64,000 nucleotides of DNA from Dialister hominis (lineage in GTDB: Bacteria > Bacillota > Negativicutes > Veillonellales > Dialisteraceae): contig NZ_AP019697.1 in the NCBI RefSeq assembly GCF_007164725.1, positions 301,501 to 365,500 on the forward strand. Direction: 5' to 3'. The notes under the pieces are model-generated. The model was not told the origin of the DNA and did no database searches. It worked only from the letters and a program-made list of their open reading frames with translations. Of this stretch, positions 44,982-52,856 are shown in pieces; positions within the stretch are counted from its first letter, which is position 1; every line of letters starts with the position of its first letter. A program made the translations under genes and the position numbers.

Positions 44982-45080
44982 ATGAGAGATCAGCAGATCG
45001 AAAACGAAGTTGTAGAAGAAGTCAGACCAGAAGAAATTTGCTTCGCATTACTTGAACTCGTAAGCATGGGAAAACATTAA
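44982..45080 (+). CDS. Small ORF, 32 residues, unknown function
   Basis: The reading frame begins MRDQQIENEVVEEV and ends LLELVSMGKH. It has a good RBS (CCGGAGG, 8 nt spacing), a plausible promoter and hairpin upstream, and its own terminator 13 nt after the stop. The peptide is acidic in the middle (six Glu in the first 18 residues), has one Cys and a hydrophobic C-terminal stretch (CFALLELV). No signal peptide or membrane helix. It could be a regulatory peptide, toxin-antitoxin relic or leader peptide. I recognise no family. Confidence 0.5.
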   Translation: MRDQQIENEVVEEVRPEEICFALLELVSMGKH

Positions 45081-45092
45081 TACTTCTCCAAG

Positions 45093-45116
45093 AGCTGCCG
45101 CCGGGCAGCTTTTTTC
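45093..45116 (+). terminator. Terminator after the small ORF
   Basis: AGCTGCC/GGCAGCT stem with a 4 nt loop and T6. Confidence 0.88.
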
Positions 45117-45191
45117 TTTAGGGCTTTATAGTTTCTAGATGAGACAAATCATAAATATGCTGGTATCCTCTAATCGAATATACCGGCACAA

Positions 45192-45237
45192 AAGGGATTG
45201 TGGCAAAATGATTGCGTATTTGTCACAGCCCTTTTTT
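45192..45237 (+). repeat. Solo copy of the GGGCTGTGACAAA hairpin repeat
   Basis: AAAAGGGATTGTGGCAAAATG and TTTGTCACAGCCCTTTTTT form a 13 bp stem with one bulged A and two G-T pairs. It is related to the hairpins at 17043 and 23078 but lies in a region with no transposase gene. It can act as a terminator. Confidence 0.65.
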
Positions 45238-45338
45238 GCTGGCTGAAATATAGACATTCTCTATAAGTATATACATGAAGATGGGAGTAAATGGCAGTAT
45301 TTTGGTACATTTAAACGATAACTGCGGCCTCTTCATGA

Positions 45339-45367
45339 TTGACATCCCTTTATGGTAGATTTAAAAT
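45339..45367 (+). promoter_or_regulatory. Promoter of the aminotransferase gene
   Basis: TTGACA, 17 nt, TAAAAT: strong consensus match with a 120 nt leader. Confidence 0.75.
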
Positions 45368-45490
45368 AATAACACTAGCATTATATTTGCCTACGATTCC
45401 AATGAGAATCTTTGTTGGTAGCGGCCGCAATTATAATATGGAAAAATGGGATTTTCCTAGTCAATTCTGTAGAGTAAAGGAGAGATTATT

Positions 45491-46699
45491 ATGGCTATTC
45501 ACTTTTCTGAAGTACTGTCTAAGATGAAAGGCTCCGACCTTGGTCCATTGCTGGCTCTTACCGCTCAGCCGGACATTATTTCCTTTGCCGGCGGTCTCCC
45601 AGCTCCGAGAACATTTCCTCTGAAAGAATTGACTGAAGTTGCAGTCAAAGTCAGAGAAGAAGACGGCGCCGGCGCTATGCAGTACGGCCCGTCCCTCGGT
45701 TTCATGGGACTTCGCCAGGCTATTGCCGACCGCATGAACCGTATGTATTGTCCGATGGGCATGGATAAAGTCGATCCGAAGAACATCATGATCACCACTG
45801 GCTCCCAGCAGGGTCTTGACATCACCGGACGCGTATTCATCGACAAGGACGATGTCGTTCTCATTGAAAGCCCGTCCTACCTGGGCGCTATCGGTGCATT
45901 CGCTCTCGAACAGCCGAAATTCGTCGAAGTTCCGACCGATGATCAGGGCATGATCCCGGAAGAACTGGACAAGATTCTCGCAACAACCGACAAAGTCAAA
46001 TTCATCTACGTCATCCCGAACTACCAGAACCCGACCGGTATCTGCTGGTCCCTGGAACGCCGCCAGAAATTTATGGAAGTCGTTACCAAGTATGAAATCC
46101 CGGTATTCGAAGATAACCCGTACGGCGACCTGCGCTTTGAAGGCGAAGAAATCGCTCCGCTCGTTTCCATGGATCCGAAGCACCTCGTCATCTATTCCGG
46201 CACCTTCTCCAAGACACTGGCTCCTGGCATGAGACTGGCATGGCTCGTATGCAACGATGAAATCCTTGCAAAGATGGACCTCGTCAAAGGCTCCACCGAC
46301 CTTTCCACACCATGCGTCACCCAGCGTGAAGTTGCTATGTACATGGAAAACTATGATTTCGAAGGCCATATCAAAGAAAACTGCAAGCTGTACGCTCACC
46401 GCCGCGACGTTATGTGCGACGCTATCAAGAAGTACTTCCCGTCCGATGTGAAGTCCACCTATCCGCATGGCGGCCTCTTCCTCTGGGTAGAACTTCCGGA
46501 AGGCTGCGACGCACGCGACCTCTTCAAGTATGCCATCGAAAGAAAAGTCGCTTACGTACCAGGTGACTCCTTCTTCCCGGCATCCGGCAAGAGAAACTAC
46601 TTCCGCCTGAACTTCTCCTACAATGACGACGATGTCATCGAAGACGGCGTAAAGAGACTCGCTGATGCACTCAAAGCTTACCTGGCTGACAAGAAATAA
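45491..46699 (+). CDS. PLP-dependent aminotransferase (class I/II, 2-aminoadipate transaminase-like)
   Basis: A fold-type I aminotransferase, 402 residues. Signatures: IISFAGGLPAPRTFP at the N terminus, MQYGPSLGFMGLRQAIADRM, ITTGSQQGLDITGRVF, VIPNYQNPTG and the PLP-lysine motif YSGTFSKTLAPGMRLAW (near residue 240). It belongs to the LysN/MocR-like branch without a DNA-binding domain. Substrate is not predictable; aromatic, 2-aminoadipate or branched-chain amino acids are candidates. RBS AAAGGAGAG. Monocistronic. Confidence 0.88.
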   Translation: MAIHFSEVLSKMKGSDLGPLLALTAQPDIISFAGGLPAPRTFPLKELTEVAVKVREEDGAGAMQYGPSLGFMGLRQAIADRMNRMYCPMGMDKVDPKNIMITTGSQQGLDITGRVFIDKDDVVLIESPSYLGAIGAFALEQPKFVEVPTDDQGMIPEELDKILATTDKVKFIYVIPNYQNPTGICWSLERRQKFMEVVTKYEIPVFEDNPYGDLRFEGEEIAPLVSMDPKHLVIYSGTFSKTLAPGMRLAWLVCNDEILAKMDLVKGSTDLSTPCVTQREVAMYMENYDFEGHIKENCKLYAHRRDVMCDAIKKYFPSDVKSTYPHGGLFLWVELPEGCDARDLFKYAIERKVAYVPGDSFFPASGKRNYFRLNFSYNDDDVIEDGVKRLADALKAYLADKK

Positions 46700-46713
46700 T
46701 TGATGCAGGCACT

Positions 46714-46745
46714 AAAAAACTCCATCCGAGGATGGAGTTTTTTGT
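46714..46745. terminator. Bidirectional terminator between the aminotransferase and rhodanese genes
   Basis: AAAAAACTCCATCC and GGATGGAGTTTTTT form a near-perfect stem; A- and T-runs on both sides let it serve both converging genes. Confidence 0.92.
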
Positions 46746-46756
46746 TTAACGGAATA

Positions 46757-47143
46757 TTATTTCTCGATTTCATAAGGCCAGTCAAGAATGCCGCCAAAGT
46801 CATTGACGTGCTTGTAGCCCATGGAAACGAGCTCCCTGGATGCCTTGAGGCTTCTGACGCCTGAGCGGCAGTACACGAGAAGGACAGCGTCCTTGTCCGG
46901 AAGGGCTTTTTCAGCAGAAGAGGAAACAGTCCCAAGCGGAAGGAGCATGGCGCCCGGCACATGGCCTCCAGCGTACTCAGAGGGTTCCCTCACGTCGACG
47001 ATGGTGACATTTCCCTTATCCATCATCTCTTTGGCTTCGGATGCGGAAATTTTCTTGTATGCGCCGTCAGCTTCAGCACTGCAGCCGGTCAGCAGAAGAG
47101 CGGCTGAAAAAACGGCGAGACTTAAAATCATGTATTTAATCAT
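46757..47143 (-). CDS. Rhodanese-like domain lipoprotein
   Basis: A 128-residue predicted lipoprotein: signal peptide with lipobox LLLTGCS (Cys21), then a single rhodanese domain with VTIVDVREPSEYAGGHVPGA and the active-site loop YCRSGVRS. It may move sulfane sulfur or act as a redox or phosphatase-like domain in the envelope; substrate unknown. It follows the zinc-ribbon gene (11 nt between) on the same strand and is probably co-transcribed. Confidence 0.88.
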   Translation of the reverse strand: MIKYMILSLAVFSAALLLTGCSAEADGAYKKISASEAKEMMDKGNVTIVDVREPSEYAGGHVPGAMLLPLGTVSSSAEKALPDKDAVLLVYCRSGVRSLKASRELVSMGYKHVNDFGGILDWPYEIEK

Positions 47144-47154
47144 AGTGCCTCCTG

Positions 47155-47868
47155 TCAGGAATTTTTGGTAAATGAAAAGAAATCACGGATTTTTTGCCAG
47201 AGGGAGCGGACCGGATTGAGGTGCATCGGCTCTGCAGGTTTTCTTGCATGCTGCGCCTGGCGGACGAGGCTCATGTTCCTGTGCGCCGTCCTTGTGACGA
47301 TCCTGGGCGGGGGAGTGAATTTCTTCTCCGTCTGCACAGGTTCTTTCTTGATCACGGTGACAGGCCTTTCAGGTGCTTTGATCGTGCGGCGTCTTCCCGA
47401 TGCTAGGCCGCTCTTGAAAGCGGCATAGCCTTCCTTTTCTTCCTTCTTCTGCGCAGAAACCATGCGCGACTTTGGCGTGGGGGCCGGGGAAGGGGAAGCG
47501 GCGTCTTCCGATGTGACTGCCATGCCCGTCCTCATATCGAAATGGGCAAAGCCAGGTTTTGCGCTGAAAGGATTGTCCCCGAAATCATGGGCATGGGAAG
47601 GCTCCGGCGCTTTCTTTGGTGGAAGCGGCGCTTCTTTCCTGCCCGCATTCCTTTCAAGCTGGCGGACGACCCTTTCCCGTACTCTTGGGTCGAATGTGGA
47701 TTCTTCCTCGCTCCAGAAACCGGACTGCTGGATTTTTCTCTTGTCCAGGTCATAGGAGACGCGCGCGCCGCAGCGGGTGCAGCGCACGGATCCCTTTCTT
47801 TTCTTTACATCAATATCAAATAATGTCAGCTTCTGCCCGCAGGCGTGACAAATGAGTGTGAATGCCAT
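47155..47868 (-). CDS. Zinc-ribbon protein with long basic linker
   Basis: A 237-residue protein starting with a zinc ribbon (ICHACGQ near residue 7 and RCTRCGARV near residue 33). The rest is disordered, Pro-, Lys- and Arg-rich (PPKKAPEPS, RRRTIKAPERPVTVIKKEP), ending with a possible amphipathic helix (RSLWQKIRDFFSFTKNS). There is no membrane helix. It resembles MJ0042/zinc-finger domain proteins of Negativicutes in layout, function unknown. Confidence 0.7.
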   Translation of the reverse strand: MAFTLICHACGQKLTLFDIDVKKRKGSVRCTRCGARVSYDLDKRKIQQSGFWSEEESTFDPRVRERVVRQLERNAGRKEAPLPPKKAPEPSHAHDFGDNPFSAKPGFAHFDMRTGMAVTSEDAASPSPAPTPKSRMVSAQKKEEKEGYAAFKSGLASGRRRTIKAPERPVTVIKKEPVQTEKKFTPPPRIVTRTAHRNMSLVRQAQHARKPAEPMHLNPVRSLWQKIRDFFSFTKNS

Positions 47869-47891
47869 ACATGGACCTCCGTTCCTGTTTA

Positions 47892-47920
47892 AGTATAATC
47901 TAGTTGGAACCTTTGGGCAA
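47892..47920 (-). promoter_or_regulatory. Promoter of the zinc-ribbon/rhodanese pair
   Basis: On the minus strand: TTGCCC, 17 nt, TATACT, 23 nt before the start codon. Confidence 0.65.
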
Positions 47921-48001
47921 CGGATAATGAAAAGGGCGAATAATTCTTTTCCCGGAAAAAGGCACAGGAATTGACCTTTCCCTGCGTCATGGGGCTGAGT
48001 A

Positions 48002-48010
48002 TGGTATAAT
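48002..48010 (+). promoter_or_regulatory. Extended -10 promoter of the ybgC-murI operon
   Basis: TGG plus TATAAT, 21 nt before the start. No -35 at standard spacing (a TTGACC lies 28 nt upstream). Confidence 0.5.
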
Positions 48011-48031
48011 ATTTGGATATGGAGGGCAATG

Positions 48032-48445
48032 ATGTTTACTTATAAAAGAAGAGTCAAATTCTATGAAACAGACGGCATGAGAGTCGTTCATCATGCCAAC
48101 TATCTTCGTTATTTTGAAGAAGCGAGAGTCGAGTACCTGCGCGCAGGCGGGATTGACCTGAATGATCTCATGAAAGAGGGAATCGTATTCCCGATTCTTG
48201 AAATCAGCGCCAAGTACATCAAATCGGCCGAGTACGATGATGTGCTTCTCATCAAGACGTACCTTCGCCGGGTAGACCGGGCGCGCCTTGACTTCGAGTA
48301 TGAAGTCGTGCGTGAAAAGACAGGCGAGGTCCTGACGACCGGGAAGAGCACCAATACATACACCAATATGAATACAGGAAGGATCGTCAGACTTCCTGCA
48401 GAAAGGCTGGAGAAACTGGTTTCACTCTCGGAAGGAGACAGATAA
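48032..48445 (+). CDS. Acyl-CoA thioesterase, YbgC/FadM-type hotdog fold
   Basis: A 137-residue hotdog thioesterase. Catalytic aspartate/histidine motif FYETDGMRVVHHANYLRYFEEAR (D and HH near residues 13-20). YbgC enzymes hydrolyse short acyl-CoA or acyl-ACP and are often next to tol-pal, which is not the case here. ATG 48032 is preferred to ATG 48029 by RBS spacing (GGAGGG). murI follows after 2 nt. Confidence 0.85.
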   Translation: MFTYKRRVKFYETDGMRVVHHANYLRYFEEARVEYLRAGGIDLNDLMKEGIVFPILEISAKYIKSAEYDDVLLIKTYLRRVDRARLDFEYEVVREKTGEVLTTGKSTNTYTNMNTGRIVRLPAERLEKLVSLSEGDR

Positions 48446-48447
48446 TC

Positions 48448-49221
48448 ATGGACAACAGGGCAGTCGGAGTGATGGATTCAGGCGTGGGCGGTCTTACCGT
48501 TGCGCGCGTGCTGGCAGAGAAGTATCCGAAGGAAGGCATCGTCTTTCTGGGGGATACGGCAAGAAATCCCTACGGGGAACGTCCCGTAGAGGAAATCGTG
48601 CGTTTTTCGGAAGCAATCAAGGATTTCCTTCTGAAGAAGGACGTGAAGATGATTCTGGTGGCGTGCAATACCATTTCCTTCAACGTGCCGCCATCCTTCC
48701 TTGAAGGGGATGTTCCTGTCATCAAGATGAGCATGAACGTCGCGCTGCCCGAAGACGCGAAAAAAATCGCTGTCTTTGCAACGCCGGCTACGATTTCGGC
48801 CCATTCGCACAAAAAGTATCTGGCAAAGGCGCATCCGGAAGTGGAAACCGTTGAGATCCCTTGCGAGGGACTGGCGGCTGCCATTGAGAGGAATGAGGAT
48901 AAAAATTCCATCCGGGCTCTTTTGCAATCCATACTGAAGGAGTATGATACACAAGGGGCGGACACGGCGCTTTTGGCTTGCACGCACTTCCCGCTTGTGA
49001 AAGACGTGTTCAAGGAAGTGCTCCCCGGCGTCCGTTTCCTCGATCCGGCGCTTCCGACCGTCGAAGACGGCATGAAGATACTCCGTGAAAAGGGAGCTCT
49101 CGCGGATAAAAAAGGGGAAAAGCATTTTTATTTTACGGCGGGAGAAGACCGCGCAGCCGGACTGGTCAATAAGATCTTCGGTATGGAGACAGTGGAAAAA
49201 GCAAATCTATTAGGAGTGTGA
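48448..49221 (+). CDS. murI: Glutamate racemase
   Basis: Makes D-glutamate for peptidoglycan. The N-terminal substrate motif MDSGVGGLTVARVL, catalytic Cys73 in VACNTIS and the second catalytic cysteine in LACTHFPL (near residue 184) are all present. The length of 257 is normal. It lies in the ybgC-murI-membrane protein-CofE-like row. Confidence 0.95.
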   Translation: MDNRAVGVMDSGVGGLTVARVLAEKYPKEGIVFLGDTARNPYGERPVEEIVRFSEAIKDFLLKKDVKMILVACNTISFNVPPSFLEGDVPVIKMSMNVALPEDAKKIAVFATPATISAHSHKKYLAKAHPEVETVEIPCEGLAAAIERNEDKNSIRALLQSILKEYDTQGADTALLACTHFPLVKDVFKEVLPGVRFLDPALPTVEDGMKILREKGALADKKGEKHFYFTAGEDRAAGLVNKIFGMETVEKANLLGV

Positions 49222-49229
49222 TCAGAGAA

Positions 49230-49787
49230 ATGTTGTTATTAGTTGTAAAGATTCTGGCAGTCATCGTACTGCTCATCTGCCTGGGCTTCATTGCATACTG
49301 GGCAGCGGCAGTCATCAAGGGCGACTGTGTGCTGAAAGTGGAAAAGACGAAGAAGACGCCTTTCAAAGTAGTGGACATGGGACCGAGAAGCGTCACCCTT
49401 GCCTGCACGATTCCGATCAAGAACGTCGGCCGCCAGCTCGGCACCATCATGGATGCCTTCGTCCGCACGTACCTTCCTTTCGAACAGTATGACGAAGCAA
49501 GAATCACTGCCCATCTGACAGACAACGATGTACCGAGAGATGACGATTACTGGCAGGCTTACATCGTCGATCCGGGTAAATCCAAGAAGTTCCTGATCAC
49601 GCTTGAAATCAAGGGCAAGGGAGACAACATTCTCCGCGACCTTGAAACGTTCCCGGAAATAGCCATGGACATTATTTACCAGGTCGTTGCCAGAAGCGAT
49701 TATTACTATGCAAAGACACGCATCATTCTCACGAAGGAAGAACTGAGAAATGCACTGTATGAATACACATCAGCGGAGGTGAAATAA
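49230..49787 (+). CDS. Membrane-anchored protein of unknown function
   Basis: I do not recognise the family. It has one N-terminal membrane helix (about residues 2-25, VKILAVIVLLICLGFIAYW) and an extracytoplasmic or cytoplasmic beta-rich domain (VTLACTIPIKNVGRQLGTI). 185 residues from ATG 49230; an alternative GTG at 49218 is only 1 nt from the TAGGAG motif and overlaps murI, so I prefer the ATG. It ends 1 nt before the CofE-like gene, so the two are probably functionally linked. Confidence 0.6.
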   Translation: MLLLVVKILAVIVLLICLGFIAYWAAAVIKGDCVLKVEKTKKTPFKVVDMGPRSVTLACTIPIKNVGRQLGTIMDAFVRTYLPFEQYDEARITAHLTDNDVPRDDDYWQAYIVDPGKSKKFLITLEIKGKGDNILRDLETFPEIAMDIIYQVVARSDYYYAKTRIILTKEELRNALYEYTSAEVK

Positions 49788-49788
49788 G

Positions 49789-50442
49789 ATGGCAGAACTC
49801 GAACTCATCCCTGTTCATACCCGCATCCTGACACACCATGATGATATCGTGGATGCCATTAAGGAATACGCAGGCGCTGACATCACAGACCATGATATCG
49901 TCTGCACCGCTGAATCTGTCGTAGCAATCACGCAGAACCGCTATGTACGCCCTGAAGAACTGAATGTCTGCTGGCAGGCCCGCCTTATGAACCGCTTTGT
50001 TCCGGCAGCCGGCTCCATGGCAAGCATTTACGGCATGCAGGCCGCTATGGATGAAGAAGGGAAATGGAACATGCTCTTCTCCTTCATTCTCGGCGCTGTC
50101 GCCAAAGTATTCGGGAAACGCGGCGTATTCTATGCCCGCTGCCGTCAGGCATCCCTGATCGATGATGTCACAGGCACCATGCCTCCTTTCGACAAGTGCC
50201 TCGTATACGGCCCGGCCGATACGGACAATGTCTGCGAAAGAATCAAGCAGGAAACAGGCGCATACGGCGCTGTCATTGCAGACGTCAATGACCTCAAGAG
50301 AGCAGCCGTCCTTGGCAAGAGCAAGGGCCTCGATCCGAACCAGATCGCACAGATCCTGATCGACAACCCGTTTGGCAATGACAACCAGAAGACACCGATC
50401 GTCATCATCAAGAACTTCACTGATGTCATGCATCAGAGCTAA
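49789..50442 (+). CDS. CofE-like F420-0:glutamyl ligase family protein
   Basis: A 217-residue protein resembling the F420-0:L-glutamate ligase superfamily. Indicative parts are LIPVHTRILTHHDDIVDAIKEY at the N terminus, DITDHDIVCTAESVVAITQNR and the ending AQILIDNPFGNDNQKTPIVII. F420 synthesis is not expected in this group and no other cof gene is in the window, so it probably ligates an amino acid to some other acid. Coupled to the preceding membrane protein gene. Terminator at 50459. Confidence 0.65.
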   Translation: MAELELIPVHTRILTHHDDIVDAIKEYAGADITDHDIVCTAESVVAITQNRYVRPEELNVCWQARLMNRFVPAAGSMASIYGMQAAMDEEGKWNMLFSFILGAVAKVFGKRGVFYARCRQASLIDDVTGTMPPFDKCLVYGPADTDNVCERIKQETGAYGAVIADVNDLKRAAVLGKSKGLDPNQIAQILIDNPFGNDNQKTPIVIIKNFTDVMHQS

Positions 50443-50458
50443 GAAGTAAAAGGAAATT

Positions 50459-50487
50459 AAAAAAGCTGGCAGAACGCCAGCTTTTTT
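50459..50487. terminator. Bidirectional terminator
   Basis: AAAAAAGCTGGC and GCCAGCTTTTTT form a perfect stem with a 5 nt loop, between the converging CofE-like and hydroxyacid dehydrogenase genes. Confidence 0.92.
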
Positions 50488-50495
50488 AGTTGCTC

Positions 50496-51440
50496 TTAAT
50501 ATCCTTTTTTCTTGTCCATTTCATTCATCAGTTTTTCGCCGCGACTGAAGTTGACGAAGTTCGTCTGAAGAAGCGCTGTCAGCTTGTTCCAGAAATCCGG
50601 CACCATGGATGCGGTGTGCGGGGTCATGATGACATTCTTCATTTTCCAGAAGGGATGATCGGCAGGGAGCGGTTCCTTGGAGAATACGTCAAGGCATGCG
50701 CCTGCAATGGAACCTTTTTCGAGGGCATCGATGAGCGCATTTTCATCGACAATCGATGCACGGGCGATATTGATGAAGAGAGCTGTCTTCTTCATGGCAG
50801 CAAACTGATCAGCGCCGAAGAAGTTTTCCGTGTCCGGTGTGGATGGGAGAGCGGCAATGACGATATCCGCTTTCGGAAGTACATCCATGAGTTCTTCCTG
50901 CGTGTAGACGTGATCGGCAAAGAGTTCGGTGGAAAGGTGCTTCTTGACGGCAAGGATCTTCGTTTCGAAGACCTTGGCCCTCTGTGCAATGGCGCGGCCG
51001 ATGCTGCCAAAGCCGACAATCAGGATGGTTTTTCCAAAGAGAGATTCGCCGCGCGGACGGATCCATTCACCCGCTTCCTGGTTCCTGACAGCTTCAGGAA
51101 TGCGGCGCATCCAGGAAAGGAGAAGCGCCATCGTATGCTCGGAAACAGAACGGTCATGGACGCCGTGAGAATTGGTGAGGATGATCGGGCGTTCCATCAT
51201 TTCCTTGGTGAGAAGACGTTCGACACCGTCAGAAAGGGAGTGTACCCAGCGGACTCTGGGAGCTGCTGCAAGGAGCGGTGCAATGTCCTGGAAGCCCCAG
51301 AGAGCGATGGCATCTGCATCGGAAACGTGCGGCAGAGCCTCTTTCGGGGATTTGTACGCTTCAACGACAGAGCCTGGCACTGCATTCTGCAGTTCGGCCA
51401 GTTTTTCTTCGGAGAGTTTATTAATGACTACGAGTTTCAT
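50496..51440 (-). CDS. D-2-hydroxyacid dehydrogenase
   Basis: An NAD(P)-dependent reductase of 2-oxo acids, 314 residues. Rossmann motif VGFGSIGRAIAQRAK; catalytic arginine in FINIARASIVDENAL, glutamate in LDVFSKEPLP and histidine in MTPHTASMV. The substrate could be pyruvate, phosphoglycerate-like or branched 2-oxo acids; not decided. RBS AAAGGAG 6 nt before ATG. It has its own extended -10 promoter (51486). Confidence 0.88.
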   Translation of the reverse strand: MKLVVINKLSEEKLAELQNAVPGSVVEAYKSPKEALPHVSDADAIALWGFQDIAPLLAAAPRVRWVHSLSDGVERLLTKEMMERPIILTNSHGVHDRSVSEHTMALLLSWMRRIPEAVRNQEAGEWIRPRGESLFGKTILIVGFGSIGRAIAQRAKVFETKILAVKKHLSTELFADHVYTQEELMDVLPKADIVIAALPSTPDTENFFGADQFAAMKKTALFINIARASIVDENALIDALEKGSIAGACLDVFSKEPLPADHPFWKMKNVIMTPHTASMVPDFWNKLTALLQTNFVNFSRGEKLMNEMDKKKGY

Positions 51441-51485
51441 GATTGACTCCTTTCTGTTGATTGCGCAAATAGATTCATTTCCTTC

Positions 51486-51494
51486 ATTATACCA
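51486..51494 (-). promoter_or_regulatory. Extended -10 promoter of the hydroxyacid dehydrogenase
   Basis: On the minus strand TGG followed by TATAAT, 46 nt before the start. No clear -35. Confidence 0.5.
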
Positions 51495-51584
51495 TCATCG
51501 GGGAAAAGGGGCTCGCCTTAAAAATGAAAAGGCAGGAAGGAAAATGACGAAAAGGCATCCCTCATTTTGATGTGGTTTCCAATC

Positions 51585-51593
51585 TGCTATAAT
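51585..51593 (+). promoter_or_regulatory. Extended -10 promoter of the deacetylase-like gene
   Basis: TGC plus TATAAT, 28 nt before the start; weak TTGATG 15 nt upstream. Confidence 0.5.
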
Positions 51594-51621
51594 AAAAACA
51601 ATGAACTATAAAGGAGAAATT

Positions 51622-52848
51622 ATGGCAGAAAGAAAAAACAGCACCAGAACGGGAAGGACAAGGCGGCCGGCCAAAAGGCCCGTCAGGAGAAGACGCTCGA
51701 AAAAGAGCGGCCATCCGCTTCTCTTCTGGCTGATATTCATGATTGCGGTCGCGGGCGCCGCTTACATGACAGACCGCATGACAAATGAGCCCGGCGGACA
51801 GCCCATCCAGAATGTGACGGTCATTCATCATCTTTTCAATGATAAGGAAGAGCAGGGCGTCGTTCCTTCTGAAGATGCGGGTAGTCCGGAAAGCTTGAAG
51901 GAAAGAATCAAGGCAGCCGTCAAGAAGATCACGAAGGATAAGGGAAATGACGGTACAGAGACCGAGACGTCGATCACGGGAAGCGTCATGAGCGCAATTA
52001 CAGGAAAGAAAGCCTCGGAATCAGAGTCGTCTATCAAGAAGGAAAGCGTTTCCAAAGAAACATCTTCGGAGGATATCAGTTCCTCATCTGATTCTTTCTC
52101 TAAATCCTCTACATCGTCCAAAACAGTCAAGGCGGAGGCCAAGGCACCTGCGCCAGCGCCTGCAAGGAAGGAACCGTCTCCTTCCACAGTGACGGGACGT
52201 CTGGCGGTCGTCATTGATGATGCGGGAAGAGACCTTGCTTCCCAGGAAGTGTATGAATCGATCGGCGTCCCGTTCACGCTGGCTGTCATGCCCAATCAGG
52301 TGCATACAAGGGAAGCGGCGGCGTCCTGGGCGGCGCATGGCATGCCCGTCATCCTGCACCAGCCGATGGAATCCGTTTCGGGCTCAGGCATGGAAGCCAA
52401 GACGATCCTGACGTCGATGAGCGATTCCGAAATAAGAAGAATGCTTTCAGACTCCCTCTCGCAGGTACCGGAAGCTGTCGGCATCAATAACCATCAGGGC
52501 TCGAAGTCAACGACGGACAAGCGCGTCATGGATGATGTCATGAATGAACTCCATCACAGGGGCCTCTTCTTCCTCGACAGCGCGACGAATTCCTATACGG
52601 AAGCCGATGGCGCGGCCGCTGAGTACGGCGTGCCCTATGCAAGAAATGACCTCTTCGTGGACAATTCTTCGGATGTTTCCGCCATCAAGGCCATGATCCG
52701 GAAAGCCGCTGAAAGGGCGAAGGAACATGGCACCTACATCATCATCGGCCACTGCCGCCCGCACACGGCAGAAGCATTCCGCCAGATGGTCCCGCAGCTT
52801 GAAGCAGAAGGCATCAAGTTCATTTATGTATTATCTCTCATGAATTAG
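51622..52848 (+). CDS. Divergent polysaccharide deacetylase family protein (YibQ-like)
   Basis: A 408-residue membrane-anchored protein. A basic N terminus (TRRPAKRPVRRRRSKKSG) precedes one membrane helix (about residues 35-52). A long Ser/Lys/Glu-rich linker (residues 75-190) leads to a NodB-like TIM-barrel domain of the divergent polysaccharide deacetylase type: RLAVVIDDAGRDLASQEVY, FTLAVMPNQVHTREAA, VILHQPMES, NNHQGSKSTTD. The role is likely in the cell envelope. Start ATG 51622 has AAGGAGAAA upstream; ATG 51601 has none. Confidence 0.82.
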   Translation: MAERKNSTRTGRTRRPAKRPVRRRRSKKSGHPLLFWLIFMIAVAGAAYMTDRMTNEPGGQPIQNVTVIHHLFNDKEEQGVVPSEDAGSPESLKERIKAAVKKITKDKGNDGTETETSITGSVMSAITGKKASESESSIKKESVSKETSSEDISSSSDSFSKSSTSSKTVKAEAKAPAPAPARKEPSPSTVTGRLAVVIDDAGRDLASQEVYESIGVPFTLAVMPNQVHTREAAASWAAHGMPVILHQPMESVSGSGMEAKTILTSMSDSEIRRMLSDSLSQVPEAVGINNHQGSKSTTDKRVMDDVMNELHHRGLFFLDSATNSYTEADGAAAEYGVPYARNDLFVDNSSDVSAIKAMIRKAAERAKEHGTYIIIGHCRPHTAEAFRQMVPQLEAEGIKFIYVLSLMN

Positions 52849-52856
52849 GAGGAAGC

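Larger units (their letters stand above)
45117..45490 (+). other. Intergenic region before the aminotransferase gene
   Basis: No gene is seen. It contains the solo repeat hairpin at 45192, a good promoter at 45339 and a 120 nt leader with GCGGCCGC and a weak GGAAAA/TTTTCC hairpin at 45439-45456. Confidence 0.5.
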
